Under the pieces are notes generated by a model, which was not told the origin of the DNA, did no database searches, and saw nothing but the letters and a program-made list of their open reading frames with translations. The position numbers were made by a program, and so were the translations under genes. DNA of 64,000 nt, taken from contig OX327700.1 in NCBI GenBank assembly GCA_946807835.1, positions 21,116,001 through 21,180,000 of the forward strand, given 5' to 3'. Positions 24,101-36,380 of the stretch are shown here, piece by piece; positions within the stretch are counted from its first letter, which is position 1; every line of letters begins with the position of its first letter. Origin of the DNA: Ailanthus altissimus. Its lineage: Eukaryota; Streptophyta; Magnoliopsida; Sapindales; Simaroubaceae.

Positions 24101-26315
24101 AGCAATGGTGAATTGCTTCAAATCTCCATTTCCTTATCCTTTTAGAGAAAATGATGGAAACGCACACCTGGCCATTTTGGGGATTAAGAGTTAATCCTGT
24201 ACTGGATATGGGACTGCTGTTCTAGCTCACTAAGCCCCCCTGAGTTGGTGACTAGAACTGCCCACGAGTTGGTCTCCATGCGAACGCCGAGGAAATACGT
24301 GTATAACATTACACTTTTAGGTGAGTTCTCAACCCTATTAATATATTAATGTGATTAATATATTTATTTATTGTCTTTATTATTTATTTTATGCTTTCGC
24401 TGCGTTTAATATGTATATGATACGTATTTTAGGCAATAGACATAATTACACATGCATACACCCACGTATATTAAATCCCCGACAAATTTGACCTATAGCA
24501 TAAATCTCAAACAGCTATTAAAGAACGGGCCTTAGCAGATTTTATAGTAGAATGTGAATATGGAGGATTAAAAGTGGAAGAGGCATATGAAGAAAATTCT
24601 AGGAAAAATATAGCTTGGATGCTCTACATTAATAGGGCATCTAACCTTTAAGGGTGTGGAGCAAGAATAGTCTAGTCAACCTAGAGGGGATGAAAAAAGT
24701 TATGCCATCAGGTTTGAATTCAAGGCTTCCAACAACAAAGCAAAGTATGAAACCCTCTTGGACGAATTAAGGATGGCTCGAGAGGTAGCAACCATAGAAA
24801 TACTAGTGATGAGTGATTCCCAATTAATGGTAAACCAAGTGAATGTTTGCTTTGAAGCTTGGAGAGAGAAGATGAAAACTTACTTGGCAAACGTTAGACG
24901 TTTGATGAACCAACTTAGAGAAACAAGAGTGGAGTTGATCCCTAGGAATGAAAACCATTGAGCAGATGTGATAGCTCGGTTAGCTTCCAACAAAGAAGCT
25001 TGGTTACTTCAGACCATCCCTATAGAGTTTATTTATATACCCAACACTTAGGAGGAGGACCAGATCATACAAATTGATCCCGAACTTAGCTGGATTGATC
25101 CAATCAGAAGCTACATCCAAGATGGAGTTCTCCCAGCAAATAAATAAGAAGCTCACAAAATCAAATATTGAGCAACTTGATATTCAATCATTGATGAAAT
25201 ACTATATAGACGCGGCTTCTCTCATCCTTATATGAGGTACCTGTGACAGTGAGAAGCCAAATGGGTCCTCAAAGAAATTCATTAGGGGATTTATGGTAAT
25301 CACTTAGGGATGAAAGCGTTAGCTCATAAGGTGTTTAGAACTGGCTATTACTAGCCCACCATCCTCCAAGATGCCAATGATTTAGTCAGGCATTGCGACA
25401 CCTATCAAAGGTTTGCAGATAAGATACTAGCACCAACCGATGAGCTAACTACTATAGCAAGGCCATAGTTATTTGTCTAATATGGCCTAAACCTAATAAG
25501 ACCTTTACCCCTAAGGTAGAGGATCTTACAAGTACGTGATGGTAGTGGTGGATTATTTCACCAAGTGGATTAAAACCGAACCGCTTTAAAAGATTACCAA
25601 GAAAAATGTGTAGAATTTTATTTAGAGAAATATGATATGCCAATTTGGGATTCCCTACACAATTATCACTAATCATGAGAAGTAGTTTGATAATAACAAC
25701 TTCAGATACTTCTGCAAGTAGTTAAGAGTTCAGCTCTTGTTTGCATCACCGGCCCACTCTAAAACTAATAGTCAGGTGGAATTGTCTAACAATAGCATTA
25801 AAAAAACTGCTAAAGAAAAAGCTGGCTAAGGTGGATGGAGGAATTACCTCGGGTGCTTCGGGCTCTTAGAACTACAAGTAAAACAGTCATAGAGGAAACT
25901 CCGTTCTCATTAACCTTTGATTGTGAGGCTATAATCCCTGTCGAGATCAAAACACCAATACACCAGGTGCTATATTTCTCAAAGACCACTAAAAATGAGC
26001 TAATCAAATGACATCTGGACTCAATCGAGCAGCTGAGAGAAATGGCTTAAATCTAGGTAGTTGCTAACTAACAGAAGGTTCTCAGGTATTGCAACAAGAA
26101 AGTTTGGGCACGAGAATTTATAAAAGGCAAACAGATGTTGAGAAGAGTCATCCACAACATTAGAAAGCCAATAAACAGAGTCCACGAACCTACCTAGGAG
26201 GGTCCCTTATAAAGTTGTCAGAAGGGTAAAAGAAGCCTATAAACTCGAAAGAACTGATGGCTAGTTGGTAAAAAAATCATGAAATGTTGAGCTGCTAAAG
26301 AAGTATTACCCTTGA
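21187..26315 (+). pseudogene. Tat gypsy polyprotein remains: RT, RNase H, aRNase H, integrase
   Basis: RT (21187-21720) shows WLANVIPMKK, VDFTDLNKVCPKDSFPLP, GTYCYKMIPFNLKN and a catalytic box YVDN (21554-21565) in place of YVDD. RNase H runs from about 21960 to 22277 (RPYLQAHTIMVLTNQPL) and resumes at 24490 after a solo LTR (TAIKERALADFIVE). The archaeal-type RNase H at 24610-25010 has the first Asp changed (LYINRAS for LYVDGAS) but keeps FKASNNKAKYE, SDSQLMVNQVN and IPRNENH. Integrase (25200-26315) has a decayed zinc-binding region, VDYFTKW, IITNHEK (second catalytic Asp changed to Asn), SPAHSKTNSQVE with the Glu, and it ends SWNVELLKKYYP-stop. Stops and frameshifts are numerous. Confidence 0.9.
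22280..24484 (+). mobile_element. Solo LTR (2.2 kb) inside Tat RNase H, TSD AATTT
   Basis: The RNase H reading stops at 22279 and resumes at 24485. The insert starts TGTTAGGG and ends CCCCGACA, flanked by AATTT at 22275-22279 and 24485-24489. No internal primer site or coding region is present, so this is one LTR left by recombination. It is homologous, in opposite orientation, to the 31363-33557 insertion. The long LTR suggests a large-LTR Copia family, but the family is not proven. It contains AT-rich low-complexity sequence at 23700-23900. Confidence 0.9.
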
Positions 26316-27837
26316 AGCTTATGTATTATTAAACCTCATTTTGTAAGAGTAATATTCCATGTACTTCCCATAATTGAATAAAATACTACTAATTAAGTGA
26401 TTTTATTTACATGTCTATGAAATTGAATGGCTACTCATACCCTAACTTATGAATGGAAAAATCAATAAAAAGGGTCAACACTCTTAGAAATAGTCCTTGT
26501 AAGGGTGCAGTACTCAAGAGGTTACCCAGAAACAACCGAAGAAGGTTAACACTCTTAGATGTAGTCCCTACAGGGGATGTGGCACTCAAGGGGTTGCCCA
26601 AGAATCAGCCGAGAAGGTTAATGATGAACATTTGAAATTACGTATTTAATAAAGGTTTTACATCATTATTTTGCATTACTAGTATTATTAACCTTCCTAA
26701 CTTAAGCGTGTTTACAATATTATATCTAATTAGCTTTTAACTGTTTTACGGTAGGTTCGGTAAACTGAACATAACTTTCTACCTACAAATCCAAATGGAG
26801 TGATTCTTGATCCTATAAAGATCTGACTTGATGGGATAAAATATTGGATTTCATAAAAAAAATTTAATTCGAGAATTTAGAGGGTGAAAAATAATATAGA
26901 AGAGAACTGATCTGCAGCATAGGCCCAGTCCGAACAGTCTGCAATATTGAGCCCATAACTATAGAAATACATATCTAATATAAGAGACTTATTTACAATT
27001 TTAATTTTTTAAGTGGAAGCTAACTTAGACCACATCAATTCCAAATTAGATAATCAAGTAAGTGCATTAATGATAATCAGTGCAAATTAGTTGCCTCCCT
27101 CATTAACTTTTATCATCCAAGTGGTTCCCTCCTCATTTGTTTTATATTATTCATATTTTTTCATAAATAGATGGCATGTTATGCCCAAAGTATATAATTA
27201 AAGAGCTAGATTTTAGTTCAAAATACTTGCCTTTTATATTATCTCTTTAGAGTATTATTTATTTCATTTACTATTCTAAAGTTCATGATATTTCTTCTTC
27301 CATCTATTTCTTTTAATTTTATTATGTCCAAGTAATTTTCAAATTTACTAAGATGAAATGGTGAAACTCTTGGTAAGATAAAAAGATACACTTCAACTAT
27401 TATTCTAAAATTTAATGTTCCATTCTTAAGTTAAGTAAATTTATAAATGATGTATTTGTTTTATTTTGCAATATTGATATCCTTTCTTGCAAAGTGGTGA
27501 ATCTTGATTTATTATAGACAATATTTATAGTTGGCACAATAAATTCTTGAAACATTTATAAGATTTGGCGTAAATATCATTTCTTGTAAAGTGTGAGTCA
27601 TAATTTATTGTAGAAAAATATAAAGATTGGTATAATAAATACTTGAACCCATTTATAAGATTTGGTGTATAATAATTAAAAGAATAAATACAAGTTAATA
27701 TATAAATGGTAATGAACTTTAATTATTATATATTCTGATTAAAACCTCTTTTATGTGAAGATTCCAATTGAGTTATAAAAAGAGTTAAATATATTCTCAT
27801 TTCATATGCCAATAGTGGATCCCCCTAATCTTAACAT

Positions 27838-30523
27838 TGATAAGGGCAAATTTGTTATATATTTTCTCATGTTTTTATTATTGATATTTTATGATTTTAT
27901 GAGAATAGATGGCTATTTATGTGCATTATTGTTATTTATAGGTGATGAACACTTGAAATTACACATTTAATAAGAGTTTTACATGATTGTTTTGTATTAC
28001 TAGTGTATTTAATTTTCTTAACTTAAGTATGTTTACAATATTGTACTTAATTATCTTATAACTGTTTTGTGGCAGGTTCGGTAAAATGGGCATAACTTTC
28101 TACATAAAGATCCAATTGAGGTGATTCTTAATCCTGTGCAGAGCTGACTCAATGGGATAAAATATTGTATTTCAAAACGCATTGTAAATTTGAGTGTTTA
28201 GAGGGTAAAAATTGTCCTAGAACAGAATTGATCTGCAGTACAGGCCCAGTTTGAACAGTTATCAGTATTTGGCCCATAACTATAGAAATACGTATCTAAT
28301 ACGTATGAGATCACTCAATTTGGAAAGATAAGAGACTTATCTACAACTTTTATGTTTTGAGTGACAGCTAATTCGGATCACATCAATTCCAAATTGGATA
28401 ATCAAGTGGGTGCCCAAGTGATAATGAATGCAAATTATTTTGCCACCATTCTTGACTTTCATCAACCAAGTGGTTCCCTCCAAATTTGTCTCGATTTATC
28501 CATGTTTTTCTATAAATAGGTGGCTTGTTTATGCCTAAGGAATGTAATTAGAAAGTTAGAATTTAGTTCAAAATACTTTTCCTTTGTATCCATTTCCTTG
28601 TACTATTATTTCTCTTGTTTACTATTAAGTCATGTTATTTCTTCTTCCATTTCTTTTCTTTTCATTTAGTTTTATTATGTCCAAATAATTTTTTTTAAGC
28701 TAAGGTGAAAGGGTGAAGCTCTTGGCAAGGTAATAAGATATGTTTAATATTTATTCATGAATTTAATGCTTCATTTTTAAGTTATGCAAATTTATATATG
28801 ATGTATTTATTTTGTTTGTAGAATTAATACCCTTTCTTCTAAAGTGGTGATTCTTGATTTATTATTGACAAACTTAATACTTGGCACAATAAATTCTTGA
28901 AACCATTTACAAGATTTGGTTTATATAACCTTTCTTGTAAAGTGAGAGTCTTGATTTATTGTAGACAAATATAAAGATTGGCATAATAAATACTTGAACC
29001 CATTTATAAGATTTGGTGTATAATAATTGAAAGAAATAAATACTAATCAATATATAAATGATGATGAACGTTAATTGCTATATTTTCCGGTTGGAACCTC
29101 CTTTGTGTGAGGATTCCAATTGAGTTATAAAAAAATAAAAAGTTAAATATATTCTTATTTCTTATGCCAAGAGTGAATCTCCATAACCTTAGCTTTTTAT
29201 TTGAATTGGTTAATTGAAATAATATTTACAAACATCTTATACTGCATTAATTATCTTTAAAGTGTTTATAATTTGTAATTTTAATTCTACTTCCCTGTGG
29301 ATCGACCCCGTTCTCATCGGGTTATTTATTACTTCGACAATCCTGCACTTGGGAATAACTTCTATATTCTGGACGTGTCAATAGGGACTTGAACGAAATT
29401 TAAAGAAAGAACGCAAAAAGAGCGAAAACGGGGACTAAAATGTAAAGTTTTCAAAATATGTGTCCATCGCCCCGGCGCCACAAGGATTGTCACCCCAACG
29501 ACAACTTCATAGCGCGCCAGCGGTAGTGCGAGTCCTAGTCCGATGAGAATTGAGATTTTCAAGCTCATATCAATCCCTATAAAAAGCCACTCATTCCCAA
29601 CCTTCAAGAATCATCCAAAGAGACCAGAGAAGAACCTAGAGCAAGAAAAAGAGAACTTAGAGCAGTTCAAGAGCACCAACAATCTAGAGCAACATCAATC
29701 AAGAGCAATTCGACGTCTACATCAGTTTGCGATTGATTGTATCATGTTTTATTTTTATTTTTATTGCTATGATTCTCTTGTAGCTATGAACTAATTTATT
29801 TTCTAGGGTTAATATTTGAACTCAATATGTGCGCTTAAATTGCCATATCTTTTTAATATTTAATAAACTTAGTCTTTTATTATTTAAATTACTTCTATTT
29901 AATGCTTCAATATATCTGGCCAATAAATGGTGAATGAGTTAGTAATATTATTGATAAACTCGGAAGAGGAATCATAATATTTAGACCTAGGTAATTTGAT
30001 GCATGATTGTAGAGTAATATTCAATATTACATATGCAAGTTTTAGCTTAGGATAAGAATATACCTAGTTGGCATGTATGATCAATAAGATCTAATCTTAA
30101 TGAACCTCAGTTTATTACAAGTACCATAGGAATATAGGTATTTGGTAAATTAGAGTATACTTGCATGACCTTGGAAGAGGCTTGTGAATACATTAGCGTC
30201 TTGATCAATAATAAAGACTAAGTGAGTTAAATATTAAATGATTAATCATTAAAAAGCATATTGAGGGATAATATTAATCCTAGGTTTTCTCTACGTTGCT
30301 ATCTTTAAATCTCATTGCATTGTGTTTTGCTTTTATATTTCTTACATTCATTCTTAGATTTTTATTTATCTGAATAGTTATTAGGAAGACATAATTTTAG
30401 TAATTGGTTAAAAAGAAAACATTATCCCTGTGGGTTCGACATTCGACTTATTTAGTCTCTTTATTACTTGCATACGATAGTGTATACTTGCACTTAATTT
30501 TATGATATAGATATATCGCATCA
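27838..30523 (+). mobile_element. Solo LTR C (about 1.24 kb plus nested insert), TSD AACAT
   Basis: Starts TGATAAGGGCAAATTTG and ends CGCATCA. The 5-bp duplication AACAT is exact at 27833-27837 and 30524-30528. It is inserted in LTR A and interrupted by LTR B. TATA-like ctataaaaag at about 29578 is followed by a purine-rich transcribed-looking leader (gagaccagagaagaac), and gtgggttcgac occurs near the end. These are features of Tat/Athila-type LTRs. No internal region remains. Confidence 0.92.
27943..29380 (+). mobile_element. Solo LTR B (1438 bp), TSD ATAGG, nested in C
   Basis: Starts TGATGAAC and ends ACGTGTCA. The 5-bp duplication ATAGG is exact at 27938-27942 and 29381-29385. It is collinear with LTR A over its full length, with modest divergence, so the same family inserted twice at this spot, the second time inside an element that had split the first. 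TATA-like ctataaatagg lies near 28510. Confidence 0.93.
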
Positions 30524-31362
30524 AACATGTATTTTAAATGGTTATTTGAATTATTATTTGCAAACATCTTATATTACTTTACTTGTCTTTAGAGTATTTA
30601 TAGTTTGTAATTTTAATTCCACTTCATCGTGGATCGACTTCGTTCTCACTTGGTTATTTATTCTTCAAAAATCTTGTACTTGAGAATAAACTCCTATATT
30701 TTAGACAGGTCAATTAACGCTCTTAGAGGTAATCCTTGTAGGGCTGCGGCATTCAATAGGTTACCCAGGATCACCCGAGCAAGATTAACGCTCTTAGAGG
30801 TAGTCCTTACAGGGGTGCGGCACTCAAGAGTTTACCTAGGACTGATCAAGCAGAGCCAACGCTCTTAGAGGTAGTCCCTATAGGGGTGCGGCACTCCAGA
30901 GATTACCCAAGAATAACCCAGTAGGATTAACGCTCTTAGAGATAGTCCCTATAGGGGTGTAACAGTCATGGGGTTGCCCAAGAATCAGCTGAGAAGGCCA
31001 ACGCTCTTAGAGGTTGTCCCTGTAAGGGGTGTAACTCTCAAGAGGTTACCCAAGAATAATCGATCAAAGCCAACACTCTTACAGGTAGTCCTAGTAGAGG
31101 TACGGTACTCAAGAGGCTACCCATGAACAACCAAGCAGATTTAATGCTCTTAGAGGTAGTCCCTACAAAGGTACTACACTCAAGTGGTTACCCAATAATA
31201 GCCGAGCAAGGTTAACTCTCTTAAAAGTAGTCCCTGTAGGTATGCAGCACTCAAAAGTTTACCTAGGATCGGCCAAGCAAGGGTAACACTTATGTACTCA
31301 AAATAATCAACCGAGCAGGATTAATATCCTTTAGTTCTATAAAAGAGTACATCACTTAAAAG

Positions 31363-33557
31363 TGTTGGGTGTGTTGGGGTACGAATTTAACTTAGGGTTC
31401 TTGCATGTGGGTTTGTGTTCATCATACAAACAATATACATATCTCATACATACATGTGCACAGCGGAAGATTAAATACAATGAACACAGAAAATAACATT
31501 TTATTTAACTGAAATTCGAGATTGAGAAAATCACCAATGAAGCCTTTGGATTAATTTTCTTTGAAGTCCACCATGAAATGAATCTTTGATCAATTCTAGC
31601 AATCAACAAGGGTGGGTTTGATTGTCTAGAATGGCAGCATCTTAATCCAGCATATGTGTTTAACTCTTAAACATTTTACAAAGTTAAACCATTTAACTTA
31701 ATTAAATTTGTTTTTCCTTTTATTCAACTCTTGAATAAATAAAACAAATCTTGTTTTTAGTTATTACATTTAGTAACCATTAATTCAATTTGTTTTGTTG
31801 TTCTAACACTTAAAATACAAAACAAACAATTTCAATTTCTCAAATTGAATTGGCTCCCAAAATGCAAAACCTAAAAACTAAATCAATTTTTCAAATTATG
31901 AATTTTGAATTTCATTTCACTTTATATACAAATGCATTAATTCCAAACTAATTTGAATTTCATTTGCATTTCATTTGGCTTAACCTAACCTTAGTTAACA
32001 TTTAACCATAGTTAGATTATTTTAACTTAACCTTTAAGTTAATAAATATTTAATTAATTTAACCATAGTTAACTAACTTAACCATGGTTAGGTTAACCTT
32101 TACTTAACCTTTAAGTAAGGTTAACTTAATTAACTATATGATTAACCTTTAATCATAGTTAAATTAAATTATTTATTTAACAATTAAATAAATAAATATT
32201 TATTTTAATTATTTAACAATTAAATAATCATAAAGTGAAATTACTTTTATATCCTTACTCGGTTACCAAGTTAACCTAAAGTGGGTCCCACCATTTAACC
32301 ATATACTTTAGTTAACGTAACCTTAGTAATTGCTGAATTATACTGTATTGAACAATTCAATACGGTACACTGCCCAATTGCTCAAAGAGTACATTTCATA
32401 TTGGGACTCTCTAGGTCTACACCCGATTTGTCAAATGGAACTGTTCCATTAATCCGTAATCGATGCCCCACGCACACGTTACGAATATTACAAATCAGCG
32501 TGTCAGACCATACAAGTTGAGGTCATAACGTATACGTATAATCCTTCCATCATTTATACCCTGGATGTGCGGGGATATAGATCAACACCGTCAAATCCCC
32601 ATTTGCTCATCCACAATCTTATCTCCAGATTCGTATCTCGATAAACAATATACGCAAACACTTTTGCTATATTGTTTAACCCTATGGGAAACTCTTTTCC
32701 CGGGTTTATGCTTGTGGCCACAAGACTTTATGAAATACAACCTCGGAGCATCGGATATACAACTTACCTACGTAAGCTGACGGATCCCTTATCTACGCAC
32801 ACCGGACTCCATGAGCATCGGACCATACCCAGCGACACATAGCGGTCAGACCATGAAAGGTCTCTGACATATGTGGAACCAAAGCATGATGGATCACTCA
32901 CAAGACCACCGTGGCGCTCAGGTCAAAGGACCACGAATACTACTCAACTCGAGAGGACCTTCCTTTGACGGTGTCATAGGATATCTATTGGGGTCCTCAT
33001 AAGTCTGTTCAGTATCCAGTCTTGACTGGATACCCGCATGCCTATACAAGCTCTAAGCTCATGGTCAGCTAAGAACAACCATCTGAACCAGTCAGATATA
33101 AACATACACTAATCTATATAAAGTGAATCACCGATAGACCCGCATTGGTGATTATAGATCAGGAACATTATCTTTGAGACATACTTACATAATGATATTT
33201 CTTAACTCCTATTGCAACTCTTTACAATTATATCATTACAAGTATACTCTCAGGTCTTTGTCCCATTATAGACAAGGTTCTAACTCTTTAGACCTCGCTG
33301 ACTCTTATAACCTGCTAACTCTTAACAGTGCTAACTTTTAGCATTTATAACTCTCAGCGTTGCTAACTATTAGTTCTGATCTAAACTCCTTTAGACCAGA
33401 TCTGAACTCTTTCAGATCAAACAATGTCTCTAATGTTACAAGCATTATACCATATTAATATGATATTAACAATCTTTATTCGAAATGTTTATTGTATAAA
33501 TATTAACAATTAATATTCATACAATATTGGAATGGCACGTGAGCACCAGCTCCAACA
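31363..33557 (-). mobile_element. Solo LTR (2.2 kb), TSD AAAAG
   Basis: On the plus strand it begins TGTTGGGTG and ends CTCCAACA, with AAAAG duplicated at 31358-31362 and 33558-33562. Its minus strand matches the 22280-24484 LTR. For example, both have gatctgaa-gagttcaga and a ctaaaggagtttagat block near the start, followed by gctgagag and ataaatgctaaa. The two solo LTRs therefore lie in opposite orientation in one host element. Confidence 0.92.
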
Positions 33558-33562
33558 AAAAG

Positions 33563-34049
33563 GAGTTACCCTATGGCTGGCAAAGGTACACTCAGTATAC
33601 TTTAAAGATTGAACAGATATCCTTCCACCTGCTCGACATCATCCAACTAGTATACCAAAAAAACTGTGAGTTTCCCTAAAGAATATTAAGCACACCCTTG
33701 ATGCCCGAACAATCTTCTCTTTATCAACTGTTCTTACTATTTGGGATTGGATTATTTCTAACATTATGCAATTAAACAAGTTTTTCTATGCAGATTGTCA
33801 CATGCTGCAACGAAAATCCAAACAGGATTTCCTCTAATAGAATTAACATCATTTTATTATCATTAGTTCGTTCATGCAAAAAAAATAATGATACTTTTCA
33901 AATATAAGTGAAGGCAAGCAAGTATAAAGACAAATAGGAAAGGAAAAAACTTGCAAAAAAATAAAAAGAACTATAGTTTAGCACTATGGTTCAGAATTAC
34001 AAAAAAGGAAAAAAGAAAAGTTACACAAAACAGAAAGAAAAATAAAAGA
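33563..34049. other. Rest of the Tat 3' untranslated region
   Basis: The first 50 bp (ggagttaccctatgg) may be the end of the tandem array. The rest, with A-rich runs, has no frame I recognise and precedes the end of the antisense ORF. Confidence 0.5.
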
Positions 34050-35226
34050 GATCTCCATTAGGCGACTGGAGCAGTATCAAAGTACTCTAGGTCAATGATG
34101 GCGACACTCTCTAAAGCTGCAACAGCAGCAGTTGAGACCTCTCTTGGTGGAGGAATTGGCTGAAGATCCTCGTTCTAGGATTCTTGAACTGTAGCCTTGA
34201 AAGGAGCCAAGACAGTAACTGGTTACTGGGTAGGTGGACCTTAAGTAGCTGTTTGAATCAAATGAGTAGTGTCCGTAGCCTAAACGGTCTGAACTAGGTT
34301 AACAGCTTCAGCCTCTTGAGCTTGAAGGGTCTCTCCCTCAGGGCCCGACCCCTCTGAAACCATGTTCCACATCCCTTGCAAGTTGATATCTAGGTAGCTC
34401 TCCTCAAAGAGGCCAACTAGCCTCTAGAAACCCTCGACCACACCTTGGTGGAAGCCATCAACATGACCAGTAGTCTAGGAGCCTTGCAATTATTTGACCC
34501 AAGCAACTTGGTCTCTCCTGATCTGTTCGATCAGCTTCCTTTCCCTTAGAGCCATTGCCAATTGCCTTTGCTGCTTGTCATTCTAATTAACCATCTCAGC
34601 ATCCCGGTTCTCAACAATGGCTACTGAGTTAACCATCTCCTACTCTAACGACCTTTCCTTTTAGCCTGTAATACTTCTTATCTCACATTTTTTAGGCTAT
34701 CCTCAGCCTGGTAGGCCCTTACCCTTATATCCATAATCTTGGTTTGGAATTGAGAAAAAGAATAGGCATACTACAAGTAAAAAAATTCGATCAGTATAAA
34801 AAAAAAGATGCAATAAAACAAAAAGAAAGTAAATATAAATAGAGAAGAGCCTTACATTTAGGGTAAAACTAGGGCAGCATTAAAACCTATTATGGGGTCC
34901 AAGGCAAAGCCTTAAGCATCCCAGATAGGGTCTACATAGCATTCCAGCTCCTGCATCACCGGAATCATGTATGTTACATCACCCATCCATTTCGGTACCA
35001 GCATATTGGAGTCACAGTCAAAATAAGACCTTTCCTTATCAGAGACACCTATGAGCCCCCTGAGCTAGACTCCTCAATTAGTGTGGGAGGCTATAGGGAA
35101 GTATGTACCGGGGTCCATACTGGAGTGGTATGGCCTCTACTTTGAGAGGTAGCCTGAATAGGGCGAGGGCTGATGCTCCTTCCCTCTCTGAAGGCCTCGA
35201 GTCTTTACCTCCCTAGGGGTTTCCTC

Positions 35227-35670
35227 TAAAAGAGCCCACTCGGATCCCTGTGTAAGGTATTGTTCACTTTGGGGTTCACGCACGCGTCCTTCCCTTTTAT
35301 GATTTTTTTCTTTATGGGCGGAACGAATCACCATCCCCAAAAAGTGCCTCGTAAGGGTAGGGTGATTTCTCTTTATAAGGCCTTCACTTTAGACGAGTCT
35401 GCCCGATGTGAGATTTAGGTCGTTACAATACCCTCATCATTGAAACAGAGCCATCCTCGGCTCTGATATCAAATGAAAGAGCCGACTCGAATCCCTGTGC
35501 ATTATCCATTTTGGGGTTCACGCACGCGTCCTTCCCCCTCACAATTTTTTCCTTTATGGGCGGAACAAATCACCATCCCTAAAAGACGCCTCGCAAGGGT
35601 AGGGGGAATTTCTCCTTATAAGGCCTTCACTTTGGACGAGTCTGCCCGATTTAGAATTTGGGTTGTTACA
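35227..35670 (-). mobile_element. Miniature LTR retrotransposon (TRIM), 444 bp
   Basis: LTRs at 35227-35427 and 35474-35670 (about 200 bp each, minus strand TGTAAC...CTCTTTCA) flank only 46 bp. That internal piece starts, on the minus strand, with TTTGATATCAGAGCC, close to the tRNA-Met primer-binding sequence. Each LTR has a TATA-like ccttataa. Flanks TCCTC (35222-35226) and TCCTT (35671-35675) look like a 5-bp duplication with one change. There is no coding capacity. The TGTAAC...ATCGGG start resembles TRIMs such as Cassandra, but I do not see a 5S rRNA-like block, so the family is open. Confidence 0.88.
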
Positions 35671-36380
35671 TCCTTGGCCCTTACCAATTTAGTCAACCGA
35701 TCCATATCCTTCTTGAGCAGAAGCCCTGGCCCAGCCTCTTCCTTTTTGGTTGAAGAGAAACAATATCACATTGTTAAGATTAAGGTCACCTTGACCTCTT
35801 CACGTCGAATCGAAGCCTTCAGTTCTCCCCCTCTTCCTTATGTCATCTCTACCTTGCTCAACCATTCCTACAAAAAAGAAATGAAGTTAGTAAATGAAAT
35901 AACAGCTCAAACTGAAAAATAAATGTAAGAATGACTTAATTGACTTATTGCGCTCGCGAGATGTTTTACTGAGGACCTCGGACACTAAGCTTGATTGCAT
36001 AAGACTAGCAAGAGATAATAAATCCTGCACATGAGAAATATAGCAAGAGCAGCTTCGATCCAAGCATGCCTATTTTTGAATACCTTGAAATTGGTCGCCA
36101 AGTCTCTGAAATTCAAGTATTAATTAATGAAGAATGGAAGAATTGGTGGTAATTAAAGAATCAGATAAGGAAAAAGAGAGATATACATTCAACACAAAGT
36201 TTGAAGGGACGACCCAATTTCCTCCTCTACGCTCAGCAACTGCCTGACCTTACTCACCTCCGACAAAGAACCAATTCTCCTTCTAACTCTTAATAGAAGA
36301 AAGGCGGCCAAGAATAGGGTTCTGAAGACCATAAAAAGAAAGATAATATAAGCCTCTCTACTCTCCAGTACTGCTCTTAA

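Larger units (their letters stand above)
26622..30712 (+). mobile_element. Solo LTR A (about 1.4 kb plus nested insert) in the tandem array
   Basis: Starts TGATGAAC and ends ACAGGTCA. The flanks GTTAA (26617-26621) and ATTAA (30713-30717) are a target duplication with one change. The LTR is split by insertion C (27838-30523); without it the LTR is about 1400 bp. It shares its whole length with solo LTR B and, more distantly, with 42728-44281. A TATA-like aaatag lies near 27165 and the terminal segment has gtggatcgact near 30630, a pattern common just before the primer site in gypsy LTRs. Confidence 0.88.
26465..31362. repeat. Tandem array of ~71-bp units in the Tat 3' region (interrupted)
   Basis: Two to three units precede the solo LTR at 26622, and about eight more run from 30713 to about 31310. 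Each unit carries the landmarks aacgctcttagagg, agtccctacaggggtgcgg, cactcaagagg and ttacccaagaa. Units are clearly related but differ at many bases, so the array is not recent. It begins about 150 bp after the polyprotein stop. Variable tandem repeats in the 3' untranslated part are a described property of Tat/Ogre elements. Confidence 0.9.

Noticed and set aside
30713..31310. Regular direct repeats resembling a CRISPR array
   Set aside because: The units are contiguous, about 71 bp, with no unique spacers, in a plant gypsy 3' region.
35473..35922. 149-codon open frame on the plus strand
   Set aside because: It spans one LTR of the TRIM and the antisense side of the Tat antisense ORF, so it is a chance composite.
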